A stretch of 64,000 nt of DNA from assembly GCA_007570785.1 (NCBI GenBank), contig ML664161.1, positions 3,549,868-3,613,867 on the forward strand, read 5' to 3'. The stretch's first letter is position 1, and each line of letters opens with the position of its first letter. The stretch comes from Antilocapra americana. Taxonomy: Eukaryota > Chordata > Mammalia > Artiodactyla > Antilocapridae. Below the pieces are notes generated by a model. It was not told the DNA's origin, did not search any database, and was given only the letters and a program-made list of their open reading frames with translations. This document shows positions 21,363-31,798 of the stretch, one piece after another. Made by a program: the position numbers and the translations under genes.

Positions 21363-22375
21363 AAAGCAAAGTCATATGCAAACCATTTATTTCCCAGGAA
21401 GCTTTGCCATAAAAATTTTATCCCCCTTTCCATATTATAACTATTATTTTACTCCTAAAGTGTCCATATCTAAAGCCCATTAAATGCTAATTTTGAGACC
21501 ATTAATCCTTAACCATCTGATTCAGCAATATTAATTCTCTAAAATAATTTGTTAAATTGCAATACTATAACTTATTCATGCAGGAGGTACTAATTGTTTC
21601 TAGAAGATTCCAGGTAAGGACAACATCTTATTGTCCATGTTTAGATTTCACACATCATTTCTGTGAATTTGTTGGATTAACATATACTTAAAAACCCTCC
21701 CACTAATCAAGCATGAGAAGCCAAAAAATATATGCTGCACAGATGGGCAGTTAATTTCTTTCCCATTGAGCTTGCAAAGTGCTCCATGATGTTGCAACAG
21801 CTGTGATGAGAATGGTGGATGTCCCCAATCTCTGCTTCATTTAACTTCAGGAATTCTAAAAGAGTGCATTGTGCAGGAAATGAAAATGTATTTCAAAGCA
21901 GTGGAGTTTGGTGTCCTGAAGAGGCATTTCATTTTTAACAACTGAAATTTTACCACAAATGTTGATACTTGTCTGTTTCTTTCTTCTGACAACTTTACCA
22001 TCAACTTAGATTGTGTTTCATCACTAAACACATACTGTTGACCTAGTCCTAGACACCCTATGAAAATCAATGGGATCTTGATGCAGGAGATGGAAGAATT
22101 GTACAGTAAATATTGTGTTTCAGTTGTCTACCACTCAAGTTTATTTTTCAAAGACATCGATAACATGATATTATATTTGTATAGAACTTTTTGTATTCAA
22201 AAGCATTCTCCTGTCAAGTGGGAATAAAAACGCTTTGCCTAACCTCTTCACAGAGCTGATGATGTGAATATCTGACATAAGAGAAATAAAATGCTTTCTA
22301 AAGTAAAGAGTGCTATAAGAGATATGGGTTTATCATTGTTTTCATGCCTGAGGAGAATTTTAGTCAGTAAAAGGT
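21363..22375. other. Unassigned DNA
   Basis: About 1 kb with no repeat or gene that I can support. An antisense open frame at 21837-22070 has no recognisable features. Confidence 0.45.
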
Positions 22376-22720
22376 AGAGTCTTTGAAAGAAGCACTGAAT
22401 TTCACTCCTGGTTCCCTTACTTGCACTATGTATGTGCATGTGTGCTAAGTCACTCAGTCATATCCAACTCTTTGCAACCTTAGGTTCTGTAGCCCACCGG
22501 GCTTATCTGTCCCTGGGATTTTTCAGGCAAAAATGCTGCAGTAGGTAGCCATTCTCTTCTTCAAGGGGTCTTCCAAACCCAGGGACTGAACCCATGTCTC
22601 TTACGTCTCCTGCATTGGCAGGCACATTCTTTACCACTATCACCACCTGAAATTTGCTTCTTCACTGAGCCTCAGTTTTTTGTTGTGTAAAAATGTTAAA
22701 TAATGTAAATTAATATATAA
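22376..22720 (+). mobile_element. MIR split by a Bov-tA, sense
   Basis: ATTTCACTCCTGGTTCCCTT and ACTTGCACTATGT on the left, and TTCACTGAGCCTCAGTTTTT on the right, are the two halves of a MIR core (…CCAGCTCTGCCACTTACTAGC… and …GCCTCAGTTTCCTCATCTG…). An antisense SINE at 22437-22650 lies between them. Confidence 0.65.
22437..22650 (-). mobile_element. Bov-tA SINE in MIR, antisense
   Basis: From 'gcatgtgtgctaagtcactc' to ACTATCACCACCTGAAA. Complete apart from a diverged head end. It interrupts an older MIR. Confidence 0.93.
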
Positions 22721-22724
22721 GGAA

Positions 22725-22741
22725 TGTGTGTGTGTGTGTGT
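22725..22741 (+). repeat. (TG)n microsatellite
   Basis: A short pure TG run of about eight units, likely length-variable. Confidence 0.85.
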
Positions 22742-23004
22742 TTGTACACTTGAAAATTATAAGAGATTATATATGGAAAATGTCTTGTTCAGTGCTGAGT
22801 TAATATGTGTCATTACAATTTTTAGATACCATAAGAGCCATTATTTTGAAAGTATGAACTGTGGATAGACTGGTACAAGATATATTTTGATAACAGATAT
22901 TGAGGAATTTCCAAGAAAGAAGAGGGAATATAATGACCAAAGGAGATCATGTTTCCCTTGCCCTCCATTCAGTATGCCTAAGTGGTATGTGCAGTATTTC
23001 TGCT

Positions 23005-24448
23005 TCAGTTCAGGTCAGTCACTCAGTCATGTCCGACTCTGCGACCCCATGAATCGCAGCACCCCAGGCCTCCCTGTTCTTCACCAACTCCTGGAGTCCA
23101 CCCAAACTCATGTCCATCGAGTTGGTGATGCCATCCAGCCATCTCATCCTCTGTCATCCCCTTCTCCACCTGCGCCCAATCCTTCCCAGCATCAAGGTCT
23201 TCTCCAGTGAGCCAACTGTTCGCATCAGGTGGCTAAAGTATTGGAGTTTCAGCTTCTATGTCAGTTCTTCCAATGAACACTCAGGACTGATCTCCTTTAG
23301 GATGGACTGGTTGGACCTCCTTGCAGTCCAAGCGACTCTCAAGAGTTTTCTCCAACATCACAGTCCAAAACCATCAATTTTCGGCACTCAGCTTTCTTCA
23401 CCGTCCAACTTTCACATCCATACATGACTACTGGAAAAACCATAGCCTTGACTAGACAGACCTTTGTTGGCAAAGTAATGTCTCTGCTTTTTAATATGCT
23501 ATCTAGGTTGGTCATAACTTTCCTTTCAAGGAGTAAGTGTTTTTTAATTTCATGGCTGCAATCACCATCTGAGTGATTTTGGAGCCCCCCAAAATAAAGT
23601 CTGACACTGTTTCCATTGTTTCCCCATCTATTTCTCATGAAGTGATGGGAACAGATGCCATGATCTTAGTTTTCTGAATGTTGAACTTAAGCCCACTTTT
23701 TCACTCTCTTTTTACACTCTCATCAAGAGGCTTTTTAGTTCCTCTTCACTTTCTGCCATAAGGATGATGTTGTCTGCATATCTGAGGTTATTGATATTTC
23801 TCCCAGCAATCTTGATTCCAGCTTGTGCTTCTTCCAGCCCAGCGTTTCTCATGATGTACTCTGAAATAAGCAGGGTGACAATATACAGCCTTGACATACT
23901 CCTTTTCCTATTTGGAACCAGTCTGTTGTTCCATGTCCAGTTCTAACAGTTGCTGCCTGACCTGCTTACAGGTTTCTCAAGAGACAGGTCAGGTGGTCTG
24001 GTATTCCCATCTCTTTAAGAATTTTCCACAGTTTATAGTGATCCATGCAGTAAAAGGCTTTGGCATAGTCAATAAAGCAGAAATAGATGTTTTCCTGAAA
24101 CTCTCTTGCTTTCTCAATGATCCAGTGGATGTTGGCAATTTGATCTCTGGTTCCTCTGCCTTTTCTAAAACCAGCTTGAACATCTGGAAGTTCACAGTTC
24201 AAGTATTGCTGAAGACTGGCTTGGAGAATTTTGAGCATTGCTTTATTAGCATGTGAGATGAGTGCAATTGTGCAGTAGTTTGAGCATTCTTTGACATTTC
24301 CTTTATTTGATGTTGGAATGAAAACTGACCTTTTCCAGTCCTGTGGCCATTGCTGAGTTTTCCAAATTTGCTAACATATTGAGTGCAGCAGTTTCACAGC
24401 ATTATCTTTCAGGATTTGAAATAGCTCAACTGGAATTCCATTACCTCG
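23005..24448 (-). mobile_element. BovB LINE, 1.4 kb, antisense
   Basis: 5'-truncated antisense BovB. Its 3' end (GTTCAGGTCAGTCACTCAGTC) is at 23005. Going leftwards in sense order: an RT finger/palm frame (24238-23966) with VQAGFRKGRGTRDQIANIHW and FIDYAKAFYCMD, which keeps the first catalytic Asp. A second frame (23897-23712) has the active-site box as YADN rather than YADD. A third (23638-23339) has FPVVMYGCESWTVKKAE. At least two frame changes and the YADN change rule out activity. Confidence 0.96.
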
Positions 24449-24908
24449 AAATGGTTCTACTTAGACAGAGTCATTTGATGACCATATTTCCAGTGGATCT
24501 GTAACTGTTAGATTATATATCATAGATCATAATCCCTTTAGTAAAAGTCCTTGCTGAATTTCTACAGGTAACTCAAGACTCCTCCATAGCATTCTATTCC
24601 AGGCTTCAAGAATGGGTCAGGTCACTTTATCCCCAGAGAGTAAAAGGGTTATTCAGGTTTTAGAGTGTCAAAATGTTTGAGCTACAATGAGAAGGGGGAA
24701 TATTGGTATACTGAGTTAAAATTTGAAATATACTTAGTTATGGTCCGTTTTGAGACTTCCTCCACTATAGCTAGTGTAGTAAATATTAGTGGCTATTTTT
24801 TGTGATTTATCTTTTTTGATATTTCTTTTGCTGTTGCACTTTTCTTCCTATAAAATGGAGTGCAAATAATATGGTTCATTTTCATAAAGAAGGTGTTCAT
24901 TAATTTCA
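24449..24908. other. Unassigned DNA
   Basis: No recognisable repeat or gene in about 460 bp. Confidence 0.4.
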
Positions 24909-25118
24909 TGTGCATTCTCAGTTATTCAGTCCTTTCTGACTCTTGGTGACCCCATAGACTGTATCTCACCAGGCTCCTCTATTCATGGGGTTTTGACTGG
25001 CAAGAATAAGGAATGGGTTGTCATTTCCTCCTCCAGGGGATATTCCTGACCCAGGGATAGAACCCACATCCTCTGTGTCAGAAATTGGGTTATTTACCTT
25101 TCAGCTACCTGGGAGTTC
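24909..25118 (-). mobile_element. Bov-tA SINE, antisense
   Basis: 'gtgcattctcagttattcag' to CTACCTGGGAGTTCCC. The copy is well diverged (e.g. GACTCTTGGTGACCCC) but contiguous. Confidence 0.92.
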
Positions 25119-25139
25119 CCTTTGATTTCTTATGACCTC

Positions 25140-25660
25140 TTAATTGGAATTAGTTTCCTTTCCTGCTTTCTCACTTCTGCAATTCTCAGGGGACATAAAC
25201 CCAGGCCTTTTAGAAAGAAAGCAAGCTCCATCATCTTTTAATTCATATATTTTTCTTTCTTCACCATACGTATGCCATAATTTCAGGGCTGTTTTCTTTG
25301 ACATCCTTCTCTACCTGGTGTCCCAGGCTCACAATTCTATATTTGATGAGCTAAACCAACTTCTTCACTTGAATAAGTGGAGGATAAGCTTAGATCAATC
25401 ATTATATCATCTCCTGATCTCTATTTCCTACCTAGAATTCAAGCTTTAGACTTTATTATTTTCTTATTATCTAATGTAAATTGCCTTTTATTTATTTACC
25501 TATTTAATGTCTATTTCCTATTCCTCCACTAGAATATAAACTCCCTGGAGGCAGGGGTTTTTATAATTTTGTTTCTTCCTGTTTCTCAGAGGAGTGCTTG
25601 TAAATGCAACATAAATAATTGATGTAAAATAAGTCAGTAAATAAATATAAAACTTGTTTT
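25140..25660 (+). mobile_element. L2 LINE 3' end, sense
   Basis: The clearest part is CCACTAGAATATAAACTCCC followed by GGAGGCAGGGGTTTTTATAA near 25529, which is the L2 3' terminal block (CTAGACTGTAAGCTCCTTGAGGGCAGGG). The upstream CTTCTCTACCTGGTGTCCCAGG also suits L2. Diverged; the upstream limit is a guess. Confidence 0.65.
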
Positions 25661-26006
25661 AAGTTTAAAAGACATATTTCCAGGTTTGGATTTCCCAGTA
25701 CAGAAGAAAGGTGCCATGTGCATATTCCAGTTAAGTGTGATAGAATTCTACCATAGAGGTGAGTCAAATCCTAGCTAATAATAAATTCTTTTTTATTGTC
25801 TTTGTCAGGAGCCTCACAGTCCACGTTAGGCAAGAGATCAAGACAATATTTCATTGTCATTACTACCTAACAGCACATTAATCCATCATTTTCAAAAGTA
25901 TGTAGTTTTCCTAATGATGAAAGAAATTACCTTTCTACAAAATAAAGAATATATATATAGAAGTATAGAAAAAGTATACATAATTCTAAAACAAATATAA
26001 TAATTT
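25661..26006. other. Unassigned DNA
   Basis: Nothing recognised. A short TATATATA run lies near 25951. Confidence 0.4.
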
Positions 26007-26019
26007 TTCATACTTTTTT

Positions 26020-26220
26020 CTCAGGCATTTTTCTTAGGTATACTTTTATTTTCTAAGTGAAAGTGAAAGTCACTCAGCTGTGTCTGTCCAACTCTAATTC
26101 TCCAGGCCAGAATACTGGAGTGAGTAGCCTTTCCCTTCTCCAGGGGATCTTCCCAATCCAGGGATTGAACCCAGGTCTCCCATATTGCAGGTGGTTTCTT
26201 TACCAGCTGAGCCACAAAGG
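26020..26220 (-). mobile_element. Bov-tA SINE with internal deletion, antisense
   Basis: The SINE text runs from AAGTGAAAGTGAAAGTCACTC to TTTACCAGCTGAGCCACAAAGG and lacks a central block. TTCATACTTTTTT occurs at 26007-26019 and 26221-26233, a perfect 13-bp candidate TSD. The 36 bp between the left TSD and the SINE tail (26020-26055) do not look like SINE and may be copied 3' flanking RNA. Confidence 0.92.
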
Positions 26221-26233
26221 TTCATACTTTTTT

Positions 26234-26930
26234 GTTAATGGAATTATTTATGGCACAATATCAAGAGTGTTGTCCCCCAGTATATGCTATATATAACATG
26301 AGTTTTAAAGTTTGCATAGGGCACCAGATTGTCAATCATATTGCCTCACTTAGCTTATTCCCTAGGGTTGGGAAAATGCTGGGATTTTTTCTTCTGTTTT
26401 GTGCTCTAATTTTCATAGTTTGGGGTCAGTACTTGATTAGAAATTATCTACTAAAAATCCTTTGATTTTACACAGAATAAAAATTAGGTCCATGGATGTG
26501 TAAGTTAAATTACCCAAGAATCGTATTTTAAGACTTAGAATTTCAACTCAACCTCTCAATTTTTATTTCAGTTCTCTTAAAAAATGAACATGATTATCAA
26601 AAAGTAAGTTTTATTACTTATTTTAAGCCTTAAATTGTGTTCTAGATTTTCATTGTTAAACCAACTGGAATAGTGGTAGCTCTTAGGGAGTTTTGAGTCA
26701 TAAATTTTTCACACCAATATCTTAAATTACTTTTATTTATAATAAAATAGTATTTATAAAATTACATCTAAAGTAAGTCAATGATAAAAGATTATCCAAA
26801 GGTGTCAAGGGGACGGCTTAAGCATAGGCAAATGACCCTGATGTATGAAGAGGGAAAGAAGGGCTGTTGGCACATGTTCATTCTTTTTTGTTTCTTTAGC
26901 ATATTTCCTCCAGCAATGTATTTACTGAGA
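26234..26930. other. Unassigned DNA
   Basis: About 700 AT-rich bases with no nameable repeat or coding signal. Confidence 0.4.
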
Positions 26931-27138
26931 TTTTCTTCGATAGTAGAGCAGGTAAAAGAATCTGCTTATGATGCAGGAGATGAAGAAGGTATGAGCTCCA
27001 TCCCTGGGTCGGGAATACCCCTGGAGGAGAAAATGGCAGCCTACTCCAATGTTCTTGCCTAGAAAATCCCATGGACAGAGGAGCCTTGTGGGCTACAGTC
27101 CATGGGGTCACTAAGAGTCGGACATGACTGAGCACCAT
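26931..27138 (+). mobile_element. Bov-tA SINE, sense
   Basis: Head with GTAAAAGAATCTGCTTATGATG, body CTACTCCAATGTTCTTGCCT, tail CGGACATGACTGAGCACC. The first 15 bases of the head are diverged. Confidence 0.93.
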
Positions 27139-27296
27139 ATGTCAAGTCTTAAACCTGTTATATGAAATAAATAAAAACAAAATGATACAGAAAACTAACC
27201 ACATTCATTTAAAAACAGTCTCAGTTAAATTCAATGTCATTTATGGTAATAATATGTTTTAAAACAATGCATTCTATATACACATTTATACATATA

Positions 27297-27416
27297 TGTG
27301 TGTGAGTGCTTATATATTTGTGTGTGTGTATATATATATATAATAAATATATATTTACAAAGAATGTAAATATATTTACAAAGAATGCAGTATATATATG
27401 CATATATATATTTTAC
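27297..27416. repeat. TG/TA-rich microsatellite block
   Basis: A mixed block of TGTGTGTG, TATATATATA and a duplicated ATATTTACAAAGAATG phrase (27351-27388). Short antisense frames rich in Tyr, Ile and His come from the repeat. Confidence 0.8.
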
Positions 27417-27448
27417 AATTTTATGCTCACACATACACATTTTATACT

Positions 27449-27654
27449 GTGGTTAGTTACTCAGTCATGTCTGACTCTTTGCAACCCCATGAATTGTAGC
27501 CCCCAGTCTCCTATGTCCATGGAGTTCTCCAGGCAAGAATAATTGTGTGGGTAGCTGTTCCCTTCTGCAGCAAATCTTACCAAGCCAGGGATCAAACCCA
27601 AGTCTACCATACTGCAGGCGGATCCTTTACCAGCTGAGCCACCAGAGAAGCCCC
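27449..27654 (-). mobile_element. Bov-tA SINE, antisense
   Basis: 'gtggttagttactcagtcat' to AGCCACCAGAGAAGCCCC, with all main blocks present. It abuts the TA-rich block on its left. Confidence 0.94.
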
Positions 27655-29504
27655 TTTCCCCAAAACAACTTTCTAGGTTTAAAAGTACTGATTTAGATTA
27701 AATAAAGTTTTCCTTTCAATAGCATTGAAATATTTTAATTCTATTGTATATTACTTAAATAGATTCTAAGTAAGATTTAAAAGGAAATAATATTTTAAAT
27801 TGATTTATAATTTAAATAATTATATTTATATTATAATAATTATATTTATATTATAATAATCACATTTATATTATATTTAAATTATATTTAAATAATAATA
27901 ATTATTATAAATAATAATGTAAAAAACCCTAAATACTAAGATATTTTGTGCTTATTACATTTGAAAATGATTACAGCTAATATTTCTTTTAATTAACTTT
28001 AAATTTTTATGAAACCCCACAGATATTCTTATGACATCCCTATTATTATCAGGTGAATATCTCTATATGGATGTTGTAACAATATTTACTAAAAAAGCTA
28101 ATGGAAATAGCATCTTAATTTTTAAATGTTGCGGATATAGTTTTAATTTTACCTAAATCTTAACAAGCCTGAGATTCAATTGAAAGTCGTCTTCAAAACC
28201 AAGCAGGTGTTCTGGTCAATAGCTCAACTTTATTGAAATGCATTGAGAGTCTTGAAAACTAATTAAACATTTCAAAAAGAAACACTCCCCTTTGAGAGCT
28301 TCACTTTTTCTGTGAAGCCTTTTTGGAACTCCCACATTCAGAACTGGGAAAACTAAACACCTGCTTTTAAGGGACTCACGAGTGTTTAATCTTGATGAAT
28401 AGATTACTCCAGTGGGATCTAGGCAAGCAGAGCAGATCAAGTAGACAGGAAAACAAAGTACTGCCTACTCCAGAAGCAGCTCCTTCTGCTGCTGTACTTC
28501 AGTCAGTCTTTTTTTCTATTTATTGAAATTTGTATTTTCTATTACTTATCGTTATATATGGATGTATGCATATTCTTGCAAACTTATGGGCAGATGTATA
28601 AGACATAAATAAGAATATTTGACGTGGCTTTCAATTACTTTCTTAATCTCTTATTAATTTATGTGTAACATATTAGCAAAAATTGTATCCAAAGTTGATT
28701 TAAAGTTCTTTTAATAACTGGAGCTAATCCTAGGAAAATCATGTTCTCTAAGTGTAAAGTGTACTGTAATACATTCTTTAAGTAATGAATTCTTAGAGTA
28801 CATCTTAAGTATGCATAAGTAACCTTTAGAAATGGTAAGAATCATACATTCAATGTGTTATGTTATTTATTATGTAAACCACAGATCCCCTTTGAAGAGA
28901 ATTAAAATAAATCACATAAAGCTTATAAAATGTTAATGTAACTTACAGGTTCAGAAGAAGAAGAAACTCTGTGAAATACTGGATACATACATACATACAT
29001 TATAGATAAATATTTTACTTACGTATATACAGTGCAATTTAAATCAATAAGATTATTGTGTGCTGTTTTTAATTTATAGCCAAGTCTTCAATCCAATAAT
29101 TCTATAAGCTGCTAAGTTAGAGAGTGCAAATAAAAACAAAATACAATTGAGCAAATATTTAATTATTCAATAGTCTTGTATGCCACTTATGTAAGTGTGC
29201 ACTTGCCATTCTGAAATTTTTTTAATATCTCTTTGAGTGGATTTTATGTTCTTCATTGGCAAAGACATAAGACATATAACAGCATTTTTCTAAACCTTAA
29301 GTATGATGTCCTATTTGAGCTGTGTAACTGAATCCAGTTATACAGATATTCTGCTCACTCAGTGGAAAACTAGGGCTAGTGAGATCGTATGGATGGAATA
29401 AAGTGGTACAGAGGTGTCTAAACCTGGAGAAAACTCAAAACCCACAGCAAGTGAGACAGCAAAAAATATTGCCTGATTTTGTTTTCCCCCACACCTCAAA
29501 TTCT
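27655..29504. other. AT-rich unassigned DNA
   Basis: About 1.85 kb. Within it, 27800-27920 is almost pure A and T with a roughly 20-bp unit (TTATAATAATTATATTTATA) repeated about three times. A CATA tetranucleotide run lies at 28982-29000. No gene or interspersed repeat is recognised. The segment near 28216-28440 has a higher GC content and an antisense frame without recognisable domains. Confidence 0.5.
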
Positions 29505-29680
29505 GCCAATCACAACTTCCAAATTTATGTTGCATGTGTTTCTTTCTTTTCACATCCACCATGAATATCTCAGAATATGTCACCATTTTTTACTTCTGAT
29601 TACAGCTCTAGCCTTCTAACTGCCTTATCTTTTATTTTTCTTCCCATTCTTGCCTATACTCTACTAAAGTGCTAGTGTGA
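29505..29680 (+). mobile_element. Possible L2 remnant, sense
   Basis: 'acttctgattacagctctag' followed by CCTTCTAACTGCCTTATC resembles the L2 phrase '...GACTACTGCAATAGCCTCCTAACTGGTC...'. Weak and short; I give it low weight. Confidence 0.35.
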
Positions 29681-29824
29681 ACCTGAAAAACAATGTAGAT
29701 ATGTATTTCAGATTATATCAAACCTTGGATAAAATAACTTGGCAGTTAGGGAAAAAGCCAGATTCTTTATAGTGGGTTGCATGATCTTTCCCTTGACTTG
29801 GCACTAGAAGAAAAAAAAAAATTG

Positions 29825-30031
29825 GTATTTGCTGGTGGCTCAGCTGGTAAAGAATCTGCCTGCCATGTGGGAGACTTGGATTCAATCCCTGGGTTGGGAA
29901 AATCCCTTGGAGAATGGTATGGCTACCCACTCCAGTATTCTAGTCTTCTGGTCTAGAGAATTCCATGGACTGTATAGTCAGCCCATTGGGTCTCAACGAG
30001 TCAGACATGATTGAGTGACTTTCACTTCACT
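29825..30031 (+). mobile_element. Bov-tA SINE, sense
   Basis: Head TGCTGGTGGCTCAGCTGGTA, body with CCACTCCAGTATTCTAGTC, tail ATGATTGAGTGACTTTCACTT. A poly-A run at 29811-29821 precedes it. Confidence 0.94.
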
Positions 30032-30044
30032 TATAGCAACATCG

Positions 30045-30350
30045 ATTAATTCAAAGGCATTATGCTGATTGAGAAAAGTCAATTTCAAAAGATGACATAT
30101 TATATGGTCTATTTATATGACGTACTGGAGAAGCCAAAACTACAGTAACAAAAAAATATTCAGTGTTTGCCAGAGGTTAGAGATAGAAAGAGGATATGAT
30201 TTTAAAGGAACAGCACAAGAGAGTTTTGGGGTCAGTGGTATTCTATGCCCTGACAGTACTGATGATTACGCAGATCTATACATGTACTAAAGATGTACAT
30301 CAAAAAGATTCAAATTTTCTATTTGTTAATTGAAAAATAAAATAAAGTAA
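30045..30350 (+). mobile_element. Old L1 3' UTR, sense
   Basis: AAGGCATTATGCTGATTGAG, 'tatatggtctatttatatga', GTGTTTGCCAGAGGTTAGAG and AGATGTACATCAAAAAGATT match the old L1 3' UTR order ('GACATTATGCTGAGTGAA ... TGGTTGCCAGGGGCTGG ...') ending in an A-rich tail. Diverged. Confidence 0.7.
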
Positions 30351-30394
30351 AATCATAGTTCCAGTTTTTCAGTTGACCAAACATCATTTTGTAT

Positions 30395-30530
30395 TCCTGA
30401 TAAACTATTCAATTTCTCTAGCCAGAGTTTCTTCATAAATAAAATGAAAGTAATTAGCCTTCAATTAAAATAAATAAATTAATTTTAAAAAATGAAATGA
30501 AAACAATACTCTTATTTTTAAAGGACTACT
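30395..30530 (+). mobile_element. MIR fragment split by a tiny L1 tail
   Basis: 'actattcaatttctctagcc' then AGTTTCTTCATAAATAAAAT, continuing with GAAAACAATACTC after the insert, match the MIR core 'CTTAACCTCTCTGTGCCTCAGTTTCCTCATCTGTAAAATG...AATAATA'. The break is filled by 30450-30488. Confidence 0.6.
30450..30488 (+). mobile_element. 39-bp L1 3' tail insertion with TSD
   Basis: GTAATTAGCCTTCAATTAAA followed by an AAATAAATTAATTTTAA tail is nearly the same as the L1 3' end at about 12010-12040. It is flanked by AAAATGAAA at 30441-30449 and 30489-30497 and splits a MIR. This suits an extremely 5'-truncated L1 insertion. Confidence 0.7.
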
Positions 30531-30900
30531 ACCTCTAAAATATAAATGTTATCTCCCTATCTTATCCTTCTGTCTTGTTTAGGCTTGTTTATTCAGTAAG
30601 CATAGAAAGATGAATTATTTATATTTCTCAGGAGAGTTCAATTGATCTACTAATATCTGTTAATGCAGTTTATGCAGTTACCTTGTTTTTGTAAGGGAAC
30701 CAATTTTGTTGGACTCCCCATGGTTTTGTATACCATGGTGATCTGCAGATGAAACATGCAAATTACAAATTAACATAATTTTGAAATCTCCTGCTATAAA
30801 AATATACTGATGATAGACTAAAATAATATAATTGTATTTTTCAATGTGAATGTGATATACTTAAATAAGCAATTAAAAAGTAAATTAAGGAGCCCTTCTA
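30531..30900. other. AT-rich unassigned DNA
   Basis: No repeat recognised in about 370 bp. It ends at the first copy of the 13-bp repeat AAAATTTAATAGG discussed under findings. Confidence 0.4.
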
Positions 30901-30989
30901 AAATTTAATAGGATATGGGAGAACAGCATTGAAACATGTTATATATATATTTGCACATACCAGTTTGGGACAGTTCTCTTAATCTGACT

Positions 30990-31400
30990 TTAAGCTTACT
31001 GATTCCTTTTATGGTTGACCAGAGTCCAGTGATGACTTCACTGAAGGAATTCATTTATGTTACAGGATTTTTCAATTTTGGTATTTCTTTTTCATTAGAA
31101 TTTTAATGTTTCTTCTTATATTATTTCTTCTGTAGGTTGTCTGTTTTTTCAACTAGAGCTCTTAACATATTAATCACAGCCATATGAAATTCTCTACAAT
31201 TCCAAAATTTGCATTTTTTCTCTGAGTTTGGTTCAAAGATCACTCTGTCTCTTATAATTTGTGTTTTTTCTTGTCTTTTTACATGCTCTACAATTTATTC
31301 CAAACAGGCATAGAAACTGAAATAAATAGGTATTTAGTGAGAAGATTTATGTTAAAATAGCTATGAGTTATTCTTTAATATTTGCTGTAAGTGACAGCAG
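30990..31400. mobile_element. Old interspersed repeat, family unassigned
   Basis: 'ttttcaactagagctcttaa' followed by CATATTAATCACAGCCATAT, then 'ttgtgttttttcttgtcttt' and GAAACTGAAATAAATAGGTAT, match a widely dispersed mammalian repeat that I know by its phrase 'TTAGAGCCCTTAACATATTAATCATAGTTATTTTAAATTCC...'. I cannot name the family or its orientation safely. Confidence 0.45.
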
Positions 31401-31435
31401 ATACAAACACAGTGCCTTGAACCTGGAGTAAAAAT

Positions 31436-31785
31436 CAGATGGTAGTGATAACCCTGTATGCAAGACAGCAAAAGAGACGCAGATGTATAGAACAGTCTTT
31501 TGGACTCTATCGGAGAGGGCAAGGGCGAGATGATAGGGGAGAACAGCATTGAAACATGTAAATTATCATATGTGAAATCAATCGCCAGCCCAGGTTTGAT
31601 GCATGATACAGGGTGCTCAGGGCTGGTGCACCAGGATGACCCAGAGGGATGGAATCAGGAGGGAGGTGGGAGGGGGGTTCTGGAAGGGGAACACATGTAT
31701 ACCCATGGAGGAGTCATGTCAATGTATGGTGAAAAATAAATAAATAAATTCTCAGAGTTCAAAACAAAACAAAAAAAACAATAAA
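31436..31785 (+). mobile_element. Young ruminant L1 3' UTR, sense
   Basis: Low-divergence L1 3' UTR: ATGGTAGTGATAACCCTGTA, GACTCTATCGGAGAGGGCAA, 'ggtttgatgcatgatacagg' and GGAACACATGTATACCCATG, ending in an A-rich tail (31730-31785). It closely matches the reverse complement of 33228-33570, but lacks that copy's 'aaccaacacgataatgtaaag' block just before the tail. The 13-bp sequence AAAATTTAATAGG follows the tail at 31786-31798. Confidence 0.93.
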
Positions 31786-31798
31786 AAAATTTAATAGG

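Noticed and set aside
27297..27440. Small secreted or membrane peptide genes (Tyr/Ile-rich frames on both strands)
   Set aside because: Product of a TA/TG microsatellite.
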